From positions 13,454,001 through 13,518,000 of the forward strand of contig NC_046679.1 in assembly GCF_009870125.1 (NCBI RefSeq): a stretch of DNA of 64,000 nt. The letters are read 5' to 3'. Made by a program: the position numbers and the translations under genes. Positions within the stretch are counted from its first letter, which is position 1. Each line of letters starts with the position of its first letter. The stretch comes from Drosophila pseudoobscura (taxonomy: Eukaryota; Arthropoda; Insecta; Diptera; Drosophilidae). Shown here piece after piece: positions 27,031 to 38,800 of the stretch. The notes below the pieces were generated by a model. The model searched no databases, was not told the origin of the DNA, and saw only the letters and a program-made list of their open reading frames with translations.

Positions 27031-28047
27031 ATGGTAAGTCAGGCGATTTATTTAATGAAATTATAATAAAATGTGTATAAACCGTGTACTTTTAGGCGAG
27101 AAATGCAGAGAAAGCAATGTAAGTGTGATCAATAAAATGTGTTAAATCGATTTTCAACGTTTCTTGGCCCTACTATGGCAGGACCACTTTGGCACGTTGG
27201 CGGGCCGCCAAAGAAGTGGAATCCGGCGAAAAGGAACGCCGCCCGTACCTGGCCTCGGAATGTGGCGACCTACCCAGATGCGAGAAGTTCCGCTTGGAGA
27301 TAATACGTGAAATATCCAAGAAAGTGGCACAAATACAGAACGGTATTAAATTCGATTTCCTTCTTATAAAATGGCTAGTTATTCTTTTTTTGTTTGCTTC
27401 TGCTTTCAGCCGGTCTTGGCGAATTCCGCATACGTGATCTGAACGATGAGATCAACAAGCTGCTGCGCGAGAAACGTCACTGGGAGAACCAGATCTCCGC
27501 GCTCGGCGGGCCACACTACCGACGCTATGGACCGAAGATGTTTGATGCGGAGGGTCGCGAGGTGCCAGGCAATCGTGGCTACAAATACTTTGGTGCCGCC
27601 AAAGATTTGCCCGGTGTGCGCGAACTCTTCGAGCAAGACCCACCGCCGCCGCCCCGAAAATCCCGCGCCGAACTGATGAAGGACGTCGATGCCGAATACT
27701 ATGGCTACCGCGATGACGAAGACGGAGTTCTCATTCCGCTAGAGGAGCGGATCGAACGCGTTGCCCTGCAGAAGGCAGTGCAGGAGTGGCGCGAGAAAAT
27801 GGCTCGCGATGGACGCATAGTCGACGACGACGACGAGGAGGAGGATGAGATCTATCCACTTTCTGGACCTGCTCGCGAGGCTGCTGAGGACGCCAAGGCC
27901 AGGGCAGCAGTGGACGATCCACACGGACTCCTGGCGCCAAAATTCACCGCCCATGTGCCCGTGCCGACGCAGCAGGACGTGCAGGAAGCACTCCTTCGCA
28001 AGCGCAAGCAGGAACTGCTCGAGAAATATGCCGGAGGTGCCAATTAA
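27031..28047 (+). CDS. CG9667: Isy1 pre-mRNA splicing factor (CG9667-like)
   Basis: Exons are 27031-27033 (only the ATG), 27096-27118, 27182-27342 and 27410-28047. They join to 274 codons plus TAA. The start MARNAEKAM..LARWRAAK and the block around EFRIRDLNDEINKLLREK..WE are typical of ISY1/NTC30. ISY1 is part of the Prp19-associated (NineTeen) complex in the spliceosome and helps couple Prp16 action with splicing fidelity in the nucleus. The C-terminal half is acidic and charged, with a DDDDEEEDE run. A first coding exon holding just the initiator codon is unusual but is supported by good GTAAGT and TTTTAG sites. It shares a promoter region with Gie and converges on the CG7878-like gene. The CG number is from memory. 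Confidence 0.95.
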
Positions 28048-28052
28048 GTTTC

Positions 28053-28058
28053 AATAAA
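28053..28058 (+). terminator. Isy1 polyadenylation signal
   Basis: AATAAA lies only five bases after the stop codon, which would give a very short 3' UTR. Confidence 0.7.
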
Positions 28059-28320
28059 GTGACTCATTTCTTAACTTGAACGTATTTTTGCTTAAACTTT
28101 AATATCGAATGTAACAATGATACCTCTTGGTATAAGGAATATGGGCTTAAATTTCAAAGCATTTTTCAATGTGCTGTAGTCGCTTAAATCTATACACTTT
28201 TTTGCTTTGGGAGCAAATGAATTTGCTAAGTGATCCCACACTTATGATAGATTGAATTGTTGTCTGCTACGAATTTGATAGTTGAATTGTCGATTTTGAT
28301 AAAACCTCAAAGAGATTCGA

Positions 28321-28423
28321 TTCATCTTGTCGGTCTTTGTCATCATCTTGAAAAAGGGTTGGATGATGATGTACGTCTCCATCTCATCTTCCAGCAGCTC
28401 AGTGGCCTGCTTCACAGAGTGTG
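28321..28423 (-). pseudogene. Partial duplicate of a helicase exon segment
   Basis: On the - strand this segment encodes HSVKQATELLEDE...MTKTDK, a diverged copy of [13 protein letters not shown]...MTKTDK in exon 3 of the adjacent helicase gene (about 29107-29206). The DNA is also similar, for example the TCGGTCTTTGTCAT and GCCTGCTTCACAGAGTGTG-type words. It begins about 70 bp beyond the helicase stop codon, on the same strand. It lacks flanking helicase sequence, so it is a fragment, probably transcribed within the 3' UTR. Confidence 0.85.
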
Positions 28424-28490
28424 TTTTGTTCTTTTGTTTAAAACTATAAATTTTGTGCTTCGCGAGCATAATGGGAATTTGTCAATTAAC

Positions 28491-30893
28491 TCAAAAGTCA
28501 AAGCGATCGAAGCGACCACCACCGCCACCGCGGCCTCCACCGCCGCTGCGAAAACCTCCACCACCACCACCATAGCCTCCGCCTCCGCCGCCGCTGCGTC
28601 CTCCTCCGCCACCACCTTCAGCAGCGCGACGCTCCTTCATGGCTTTGAAACGTCTGGCCATGCTGTGAAGCTGCTCAGGCACTACCTGGTCAGCCTCCTC
28701 CAAAATGTTGATCAGCTCTTGGGCCATCCCCCAATCCGACCGTGTGATAAAGCTAATAGAAGTCCCGGTACGTCCAGCACGTCCCGTACGTCCCACACGG
28801 TGAACATACTCCTCGATGTTGCGAGGGAAATCATAGTTGATCACATGACTGCAAATATAGAAAGGGATTAAAAAGCTACAGCAAAACCCTAAATGCTTCC
28901 CTACCTGATGTCCTCGATATCCAGTCCACGAGAGGCCACATCTGTGGCTATCAAAATACGCACCACGCCTGACTTAATGTCGGCAATGGCCTGTTCGCGG
29001 TCGCTCTGATCGCGACTGCCATGTATACACTGGGTCATGAATCCGTCCAGGGTCAAGTCACTGGATAGATCGTCGGCGCGAGCCTTGCGGCCGCAGAAAA
29101 CGATTATTTTGTCGGTCTTTGTCATATTCTTGATAAAGCTTTTGATGATGCCGTACTTCTCGGACTCATCCTCCAGCAGCTCAATGACCTGCTTCACAGA
29201 GTGTGTGGCTGCCAGATCGAGGGAACCAACGCACACCTGGATGGGATTGTTCATGTAGCTTTGGGCGAGACGGCGCACACCAGGCGGCCAGGTGGCCGAC
29301 GTCATGATGGTCTGGCGATCGGGCCGAATGTCCATCAGGACCTTGCGAATCTGTGGCTCGAAGCCCATGTCCAGCATACGATCCGCTTCGTCCAAAACCA
29401 GATAGGTGATACTGCTTACGTCTATGACCTTGGCCTGAACCAAATCGTTGAGACGCCCGGGAGTACAGATGATTATCTCCGCTCCACGCTCCACATCCGA
29501 GATCTGCATCCGACGACATCCGCCTCCATAAACACAAACCCTAAAAGATTTCAGGGCAAAACGGTCACAACATCTCACTCATAAGTAGTCCAAACTTACG
29601 CTCTCATGTCGCGGAAAGAATATTTCTTTACCTCCATTTCAATCTGGAGCGCTAGCTCGCGAGTGGGCGCCAGCACAAGGACATTGGCCCCGCCACGCTG
29701 GCCTCTAGGAATGCTTTGATACTCGGTGTGTATCATGCCGGGCAGCAGAAATGCCAGCGTCTTGCCTGTGCCAGTCTGGGCAATGCCAATCATATCATGC
29801 CCCTTTAGCAGAATGGGCCACGCCTGAGACTGAATGGGCGAGGGCTTAGGGAAGCCCTGCTTCTCGATTTCGCCCAACAGATCGGGATATTCGGCAAAGC
29901 ATTGCTCGAATGTCCATACCGGATTTGGTATGGGTGGGATTTCTTCGACCTCCTTCGGCTCAAACACAAGAGCAACTGTCGTATTATTGTTCTCCGCATG
30001 AATGCGTTTCACCTCCGCATCGCTTAAGTTCGCCACCTCAGGGGCCTCCTTGTAAAAGTTCTTTGTTAATTCGGGAAGCTTGGCCCAGCGCGCTGCTGCA
30101 GCTTCTTCCTGTAAATAATTGGTGCCTTTATATTTAGGTTAGAGAGGAACTATGAGTCACTTACAGAGGCTTTGTTAAGGGCTGCCCAATCTATGGTGCC
30201 AGTTAAATCCCCACCTTGATTATTATTATTAGAGTCATCCTCATAGCTGGTACCTTCGGTGCGATACCGGCCATAACCGGATCCACCTCCTCCTCCATAA
30301 CTGGACCCACCTCTTGCTCCATAGCTTGATCCACCCCCTGCCCCAAAGCTGGATCCACCTCCTCCTCCATAGTTTGATCCACCTCCTCCTCCTCCTCCAT
30401 AGTTGGATGCAACTGCACCGCCGCGAACATGTCCTCTGTCTCTATCGCGATTTCCAGAATCTCTTGATATTTGATTTCGTATGTACTCTACGGCATCGTT
30501 GACGTTCGTCTGGATATGGCCCAAGATCTTAACAGTTAAACCGGCTTTATCCACATGGACCCGCACATTGAAATCATTTTGGATGCGAGTCACATTAGAT
30601 CCGGCGCGGCCAATAATTCTACCAACCATGTCTGCGCCGATGTTGATCACTTCGGTGAGGGCGTACTCCGCGCTTTTTGCGAACCCTCCTCCACCATCAC
30701 CGCGCTCCCGATCACGGCGTCCCTGACCATAATCGTCTATGTTTCGATCTCCGTGGCCGCGCTGACCACGCGAGTTTTCTTCATGTCTCACGCTGCGGTC
30801 GTACTTATCGTTGAAATCTTTTCTATCACGCTTATACATATTCGTTGCAGGAGCTTGATCAGCATCTGGTTCATCCCAGTCTAGCTCTGACAT
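28491..30893 (-). CDS. CG7878: KH-domain DEAD-box RNA helicase (CG7878 / DDX43-like)
   Basis: Four exons, 30165-30893, 29600-30108, 28905-29540 and 28491-28848, give 743 residues. An acidic and RGG-like N-terminus precedes a KH domain (about residues 78-143, GRAG loop 95-98) and a Gly/Ser-rich linker. The helicase core has AQTGTGKT (353-360), [13 protein letters not shown] (439-443), DEAD (463-466), SAT (494-496), [10 protein letters not shown] and [10 protein letters not shown]. The C-terminus is a Gly/Arg-rich RGG tail. The KH plus DEAD layout is that of DDX43. It should be an ATP-dependent RNA helicase; the substrate is not known from sequence. All catalytic motifs are intact. The C-terminal exon is followed by a duplicated fragment of exon 3. 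Confidence 0.95.
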
Positions 30894-31200
30894 TTCGGAA
30901 ACAGTTCTTCGTTTTATTTTGAGGGAAATAGCAAAGCTAACACGTGAAAAATGCGGAGTTTGCAGAAATTATTTGCCGATGCAGCGTTAAACGGTAAAAC
31001 ATGTGTGTGCGAGGCAAAATGGCGGCGTTGGCGGTGGCGAAAGTGAACAAATCACTGCGGTCTGCTATCGAAAGCTGTGTTCCAGCTAATTTATAACTCA
31101 AAGCGGCTGAATAAATTTCATTTAGTTACCTCGGAATTTCTAATATGTATTTTACCGGCAACCACTAAAAAAACGGAACTCAAACAGCCCGCCCTTGCGA

Positions 31201-31385
31201 AACAGTGTGACAGCTGAATTATCGTTAAAATATACCGTCCGATCCTCAGAAACTTACCAAAATATACCGTAAATATACTACCGTAAATATATACTGTATG
31301 GTTAGTGGTGATACTGATTTCCGTGGAATATTACTAGCTATATAGAACATTTAGCCATGCCCACATAATTTTAAAATTAGACACA
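31201..31385. repeat. TATACCG promoter-associated cassette, copy 2
   Basis: The copy starts AACAGTGTGACAGCTG, a Motif 1-like word in reverse, then TTATCGTTAAAATATACCGTCC, more TATACCG units and the tail TATTACTAGCTATATAGAAC. It lies 308 bp upstream of the helicase start, and the Motif 1-like end faces that gene. Confidence 0.85.
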
Positions 31386-31457
31386 TTTTCAGTTAATTAG
31401 CAACCTTTTTTTATGGAATGGTGCTCATTGTTGTCAACCGGGTAAAAGAGGTTCTCA

Positions 31458-31545
31458 CCCGATTCAAATAAATACCGAAATATACGGTCTCATTTTCAAA
31501 ATATAGCGTAAATATTCGGCTGAAGGACTTCCGATAATATTAACT
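31458..31545. repeat. Degenerate partial TATACCG cassette
   Basis: CCGATTCAAATAAATACCG, AAATATACGGTCTCATTTTC and AAATATTCGGCTGA follow the same order as in the complete copies, with several substitutions. The DRE and Motif 1 end is missing. Confidence 0.6.
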
Positions 31546-32838
31546 GGATGCGAGTGTTGCGCGCCAAAGCGAAATTGGTTGAAAATGATAAATAATCACT
31601 ATTTGTCTCTTGTTTCACGTCGTTAGATCAGATAAACCGACATTTCATTCTTCTTATCGATGCACAGACCTAGTTTTCAAAAACGATCGGTGTTTTTATG
31701 CGATAAACAGAACCTATCGGCGTTTTATTTCAAAATCAATTTTAAAGCTCACAACTATGGTTTAAATTACCATTTTTGCATGCTACTTTCGTCTTCCTTC
31801 TCCAATGTAGTCACCGTGTTGTCCAACCTCGTCTGGTTCATCAGATCTCCATTATCATAGCATGTGCAAAACTAGCGGTTGGCGGTTCGGTTTGAAGAAA
31901 ATAAGCGGCAGGGTTTGGTTATGTTTATAATTTCCGTTTACTTAACACACGGCTAACACACTTTTCGGGTGTTGCTTAGCCTACAAGACTTACGACCTAA
32001 TACAAATCAATCAAACTGTATTCATCTCACGCTCTTGGTTTACATAAATAACTAAAACTAGAAAACACAAACACAAACTTTCCTCACTTCCAGAATTCAT
32101 TAAATATATGTGGGGTGTGTGTGTGTGTGTGTGTTGTGGCTATAGCTGTTTGATAAAACTTATAACAGTTTTGATAAGATTTTTCTCGCTTGTGGATATG
32201 GCCAAGTGGGTTGGTTTTTGGTTGTTTGGGAAGTGTACGCTTTGGGGTCTGTGTGGCAAGGTAGCAGAAATATAGTTTTCAATTCTCATTGTTCTACGTG
32301 AAGTTTTAATATAGTTTATATTGTAGGTGTGTGTGTGTGTGTAGATATAGTTAAGATTCGCTTAGTGTCTAGGTGGAGCTTTTTATTATATAAATTAAAC
32401 TAATTAACATATACGAGGTTTTCATTTTTCTCTTGAACAACTGATGATAGTTTCTGCACAAGAGCAGATCCCCTGTCCATCAATTCCAGTTGGTTCTTTT
32501 GGATTACATAGTTTGTTTCTTGTTGGTTGGGGTGTTTTGAAATACATTTACAAAAGCTCTTAGCAGTATCAATCGACGTCAGATCCGGTCTTCGATCTGA
32601 CGATCCAATTGGTATTCCGTCTGGCCCAGGAGCAGACATCCCTTAGGTACGGTGTATGTACAATTCAAATTCAAAAATTTACACGTTCCAGTCTCCAGGC
32701 GCCGTGACGCAGTTCTCTTGTCCGATCCACGTCCATGCTGATGTTGGTGTATAGGAATACCCAATTTGCATCACCCAAATGTATACACATAAATTTCAGT
32801 TTTTTCACAGCTGCTTGGTGGCGGCACGGCTCCGGTTC

Positions 32839-35800
32839 TCAGTCCCGTGACGCGGCCAAAGCCACATTATTGTTGTTGCTGCTTTTGTTCTTGGGAGCAT
32901 CCTGCATGACCAGTTGCTGCTGTGGCAGTGTCTTACAGCTGGGCGTGGCTGGGGCAAAGTTAACGGATAGGCAGGATATGGATTTTGGTAAAAGCGACAG
33001 CGGGGGCGCGTAGCTGGACTCAAGATTGAGTCGGAGCTTTGCGGGGGAGTTGCGCTTGAAGAGGGCCAGCTGCCGCGTCGGCGATGCGGCGGAGGACGAT
33101 GATGCGGAGCAGGCGGATGCTGTGGATAGCAGGGAGCAGATACCGCTGCTGCTGGAGGAGCAGGGAGAATCCAATTCGGCGACCGCGGCCGCGGCCGAGG
33201 TGCTAGGCGCCTCATCGTCCGGCGTAATGGGCGGTGAGGTGAGTCGCGATGAGCAGTTGCTGCCCGCGAAGCTGCCGGCGCCGCTGTCCACGTCGTCATA
33301 GTCGTACACATCCTCGTCCATGGCCTCGCTGTCGGACTTGGACTTGCGCTGTTGATGCAGCTCCTCTTCCTCCTCCCGCTCTCGCTCGGGCTGCTCTACC
33401 AGTTGACTAGAATGGGATACCGGAGATCCCGCCGGTGATCCGGCTGATGTGGGGGCGCTGTGCGGCGAGGCTGGTGCCAGCACGCCGCTCTTGCGCAGGC
33501 TCTGCTCCAGCTCAAGCAGCTGGCCCATGAAGTTGAGGTTGGGCGAGATGATGGGTCGCGCCACTTTCACCAGCTTGTAGGCCTCCAGCAGCGAGAGCGC
33601 CTTATGCCGCATGACGTAGGCAATGGCGATGGTGGCACTGCGCGAGATGCCCGCATGGCAGTGCAGCAGGACGCGGGAACCCGTTTTGCGTGCCTCTTCT
33701 GCAATGGAACAAAGAGAAAGATGGGGGATCGGTTAGTAATTGATAAAGTGCTGATGATTTGCATAAAACAATCTGGAATCGATGGAAATGATTGCTCTTG
33801 CCCTCCTTCTCCCCCTGCCAACCCCTTCCCTATTCTATCGCACACCACACAACACACACGCACACAGCGAGAGGGAGTGGGAGAGCGAGACGGTCAGAGA
33901 GAAACTTTTTGTGCCCGTTGTGTTGTTGGCTGTCAAAGCTTTGATGATGTTGCTGGCAGTTTCTCGTGCTCTCGCTCTCGCTGTTGATATTGGTGCTGGC
34001 TGTCGATAATGCCTGCACTTGTAGTGGTGTGCACACACCAATACTGCTTGCTTGGGCTCGCTCGCTCCCTCTCCCACTCTCTAGCTGCTGCTGCTGTGTG
34101 AATTTTGTTGGATGAGTCATCGCAACGCGAACAGCGTTTTCTGGCTGCTGCCGACGCTTATTGACAGAACATTTTTATACCCCGCACACACGCGCAAACA
34201 CACACACACACAACACATGCACGTGGGCACATTAACTCATAATTTACGCTGTTATTTTGGGGAAAGATAAGCAGAAGCAGAGGAAGAGAAAGAGGCAGCG
34301 CGAGCGGCAGAGGAAGAAGAAAAAGAAGAATTCATGGAGCAGCATACGGCGTACTTTTTTTTCGAAGGCTCATCACAAACGGTAAAGTGAAGCCACCACC
34401 CGAAAAAAAATAATCGCAATCTAATCAGAAAGCACACGCACGCTCACAATTGTAAAGTTTTGTGTAGTATAGTATTATTTGGAGTGGGGTGGGGTTGTGT
34501 GGAGTGGAGTGAGGTATGTGGTGTGGTGTCGTGGGGAGCATTTCCTAATCGATGGTTACTCATAATGCAAACAGGCGTCCCAGCACTTGTCTGATTTCCA
34601 AACATTTACAGCCGATAACGGGGCAAAGCAGAGCCTGCCTTCCTGCTGCAGCAGTCACTCAATTAGTCACCAGGCAGGCAGGCGCCTGTCTCCTGCACAC
34701 CCCCCCTCCCCATTACTTGGGTAATGAAGGTGATATCAGCGATAAAGCTGGCAACAATCGTTACAGAATTGCAATACTGTCAACCTTACCCCCGTCCCTA
34801 CCAGCCACCTTGTAGGGGAGGTTGTTTTCCAACTGAAGTGGGTGGGAGATATCAATGTATTTGATTTATCAATGAATGGGTTCAAAGTAGACAGCGATAA
34901 GGCAACGGGGCAGCTGCAGCGGCAGCGGCAGCGGCAACCCCTACCACACTATTTCGATTTCACAAATTTCGAGTACTTCTTCCATTCGCCCATTCTAGCC
35001 GGAGTCGAGTGAAATCAAATCGAGTTACCTCGTATCAGAGGCGACAATGATATGGCAATTATAAAGTAACACAATGGGAAAATCCATAATAAATAAATAA
35101 TGCCGATAAGCAAACCCAGGTACTGGAGTACCCGAAATTTACGTCAGATTCTCCGAAACGGGTGATTGGCTAAGAGCCCGGCCTCATGGGGAGGGGCCTT
35201 CCCTTCCCATAGAGGGGGCCTTCACATGGAGTAGACTAGCCAAAAATAACCACTCCGATCTGAGAGTGAGCTAGAGGCATAGAGATGGAGAGATGGTCAT
35301 TAAGCGTACAATGGCAGACAATTGGTCACCGTCCGACGTCCGCCGTCCGTCGGTCCCCGTCGTCGGCCGAGTCGCACGGCGCTCATAAATCCTCTTAGTT
35401 AATGACCCCGTCGCGCAGACAGTTAAAATCGCGCATAAAGCGCGCCGTAAACGCGCCGACCGGCCGCACACACAATAGCCACACATGACTCATGTGGCTA
35501 GAAAAAGTCCAAGCAGTAGACGAGAGGAGGGAGGAGAAAGGAGTTCTTCTACAAGTTTTGCAATAAGAAAAAAGAGAGAGTATAGAGTAGAAGAGTATAA
35601 GTGGTAATCTTTGCTCTCTTTTGAGCTGATTTTAGTTGATCAAGAACAAGGAGGAATGGTGAAGGTAGAGGCAAAACAGAAGCTTTGAGTAGAAGTAGCA
35701 CTCGAATATCTGTAGTTCCAGTTTCTCCCATTCTTTGGGAGAACTTTAAAGTTCCTAGAGGAAGAGCAGACAAAGAAGTTTAGCACTACGGCCTGGACTA

Positions 35801-38800
35801 ATTTATTAATTGCTCTAATTATGGCTCTAACTGATTGATCTCTTGTCATGCAAAGGTGTTCTTTCCCACTCAAAAGAAACCAGCTTGTCATGCTCTCTCT
35901 CTCACTCTTAGTCACCTCTTGAGCGCTTCCAGTTAATTGATTGATCTCTCAGAGAGTGTCCGAGAGTGTTCTTCCCAAGCTCCGTCCATGTCGATTGTTT
36001 ATTGTTGATTTCTCGACAGCTTCAACGGAATCGAATCCCCGCGTTTACTCATTGGGGAATTAAGGAAAATTATGGACTGTTTGTTTGTTGGTTTTTGCTT
36101 TGCATATTTCTAGGGTTTTTGTTTGTTTACTGCCAAAGCGGAACTCGAAAGCTGTGCAAAAACATTCCATGCTGGCTGGCCCATGGGCCCATGGGATTAT
36201 CGGGAAACCGGGCTTAGGCAATGCTTGACTGTCATATGTTTATGGGGCCTGACTGTGCCCGTAGTGGATGGGGATTACTAATCAATAGTTACCAGGAAGG
36301 CGGGGGGCGACACTTATGAGTAAGCCCCCTGTACACCGGGCGCCGCATAGTCCGGCGATGAGTGATCCCCAGTCGTGTCTCCATATTGTACCTCTCTGAC
36401 ATGCCTATAATGGGGCAATGGACATTCATAGGGCTGCTGCTGCTGCTGTTGCTGCTGTCTGACGATGCGTCGTCGTGACTCCATTTCGGGGCACGCTGAT
36501 GCTGATTGCCGCCGATGCGTAATGCCAACATTGGGTAGTCCCCACACCCCACTGCCTGCCTCGAAACCTATAGCGCCCGCTGATGATTAAGTGCAGCAGC
36601 AGTTCTAGAATACCCTTTGCAAAGGGTAATATGATTTCGATGGATAGAAAGGCCTACTACATATCGTATAACTTTACAACCAATCGGCAAGGGTATCAAC
36701 AGTTTCGGTCCTCTTTTTCTTTGCTTTTTTGTGGGACAATTGGCGGTGGTGCGTCATGGCTGATGGCTCAGAAGTGGGCCAAGTGGCAGACAACTGTCTG
36801 ACAGCCGGGATGCCTTACACACATCTCTCTCTCTCTCCCTCTCTGTCTTTCTCTGCATGTCCCGACATACAACGGAGATGATGATGATGATGATGACTAC
36901 GTCTCGGTCTTGTTCTCATTCTTCCAATCCCAATGTATCATTTCACTTTTGTTCGATGATTAAGCAGCCCAGGGGTCACTCGCAGTGAGCAGTTCCTCCT
37001 CCTGCGCAACTCCTCTCTGAGTCATGGCCAGAAACGGCAACAGAATCAGAACTGAAAACAGAAACTCAAACTGAAACATGGAACATGATATGTGAGTGTG
37101 AGTAAGTGAGTGTTTGTCCAGCAACAAGTAGTTTTTGTTTATGTTGAAATATTTAATTACTTTCGGAGACTGTTTATCATTAAGAATGCCCGCTTACTCA
37201 TGCCCAAGTCTGAGTTCCAGTCTCCGGTTCGGAGAACGCGTCTCCGAGTGGATTCTGAGAGCGGCAGGTGCCAGGATAACCAAATGTCGATAAGGCAGTC
37301 TCATGAATCATCATCGTACACACTCACGTACTCAAACAGAGGCAGAGATTAAGACAGGGATGGACATACATATACATATGTACATACATATGTACACTTG
37401 ACCTTCAACTTGGCGAAGCTCGACTTTGACGTGTCGCCTCGCGGCGTCGAGTCATACGGAAACAACAAAAGCTCGGCTCAGATCAGCCTGGCCTGCACTT
37501 TGAAGTCGCCTTCAACTCACTCCGAATAGTGAGTGGAGTGGATTGGGGTGGACTGGAGGGGCATCTCTTGGGGTCTCGCACGTCTCGTGATTCATAAAGA
37601 GCCTGCGCAACAACAACAAAATAAATGTTTCATAAACAAATTGCGCGCAAAAAATAAACTGCGCGGGCGCAAATGTCTCAGCCAAAAGAAAGGGGGAGGC
37701 ACTGCGGAAGCGTGGGAGTGGGCGTGGGCGTGGGCAGGGCCCTCTGCTGGGGCCTGTGCATACCCTGTAAAATGATTAAGTGTTTTATAATTTGTGCGCA
37801 TTTCTTCTCTCCCCTGTCCTCTTGCTCTCTCTCTCTCGCCCCTCCCTAACCAGCCATCCGTGCGCCCGGCACAACACCGAAACGCAAATTTCGAATTCCT
37901 GTGCGAAGATTTTGTCGGTTTATTTTGCTCGTTTCTGCACTTTATAAATAGCCGGCTGACGAATATTGAAATTATGTGTGCTCGGGGGCCAACAAAAATG
38001 TCACCTCGAGGCCGGGGCCCGCACTGTTTCGCTTTTTGTTGTTGTAGTTGCCAACGGATTTTCGATTACTCATGTATCTTGCAGGATGGTTCGAGTGCGA
38101 GCGAGTCGGGAATACTGCTACAGTGGTCGCACGGATATAAGAACATCCACAAAACCATGCGACCACCACTAATTTTAGTGTTTGGAATCGTTTTTAAATC
38201 AAATTAAATGGTTATACATAATTTGGAAATTAAAATTAATAAGGAAAATCAAATTATTCTAATTATTGTATTGAAGGCCCACTGTGCACCCAAAGTTTTA
38301 TCTAATCAACTGTCCCTCAGCTGTTATACTCCAACATGCTCATACATACATGCACACACATCTATGTATGTATGTATGTACATAGGTACATATGCACGTA
38401 CATATGCTATCAACGAATGAGTCGCAGAGGGGGCTCCATTCCAAGTTTACTTAGCTGGGCCAGTGTCTACGTATAGATTAAGTTAGTTTGCCAAAGAGGC
38501 CTCTGTTGGCTGATAAGTTGATAGCCCGATAACTCGGGCGCACAAATAATAGGTACAGTCGCAGTCCATACAGACAAGGTGGCGATAGGGGCCCTACTAT
38601 TGTAGATAAGAATTGTCTCGCCTGCAAGGATGTAGAATGATCGAGAAAATATATGTACTAAGGAGCTGGGGAAACAAAGCTTTGCGATAATCTTCAACAA
38701 CGCAAAGTAAAGTCCTTGTAGAACAGATCTCAGTTTATACATATCGTTATCGGGAAAAGCCATTGTACAATTGTGCGTATAACAAACAGTACTGTAACTG

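Larger units (their letters stand above)
30894..32838. other. Spacer: CG7878 5' region and puc 3' UTR
   Basis: The left part (30894-31600) holds the helicase 5' UTR and promoter with TATACCG cassettes, plus a TATCGATG word at about 31650. From about 31900 to 32838 the - strand should carry the puc 3' UTR, with CA/TG microsatellites at 32118-32136 and 32329-32341. No further gene was seen. Confidence 0.45.

Noticed and set aside
38339-38410. CATACATA/TATGTATG-rich stretch as a possible hairpin RNA
   Set aside because: It is a simple TATG/CATA microsatellite; pairing follows from the repeat and there is no miRNA-like arm asymmetry.
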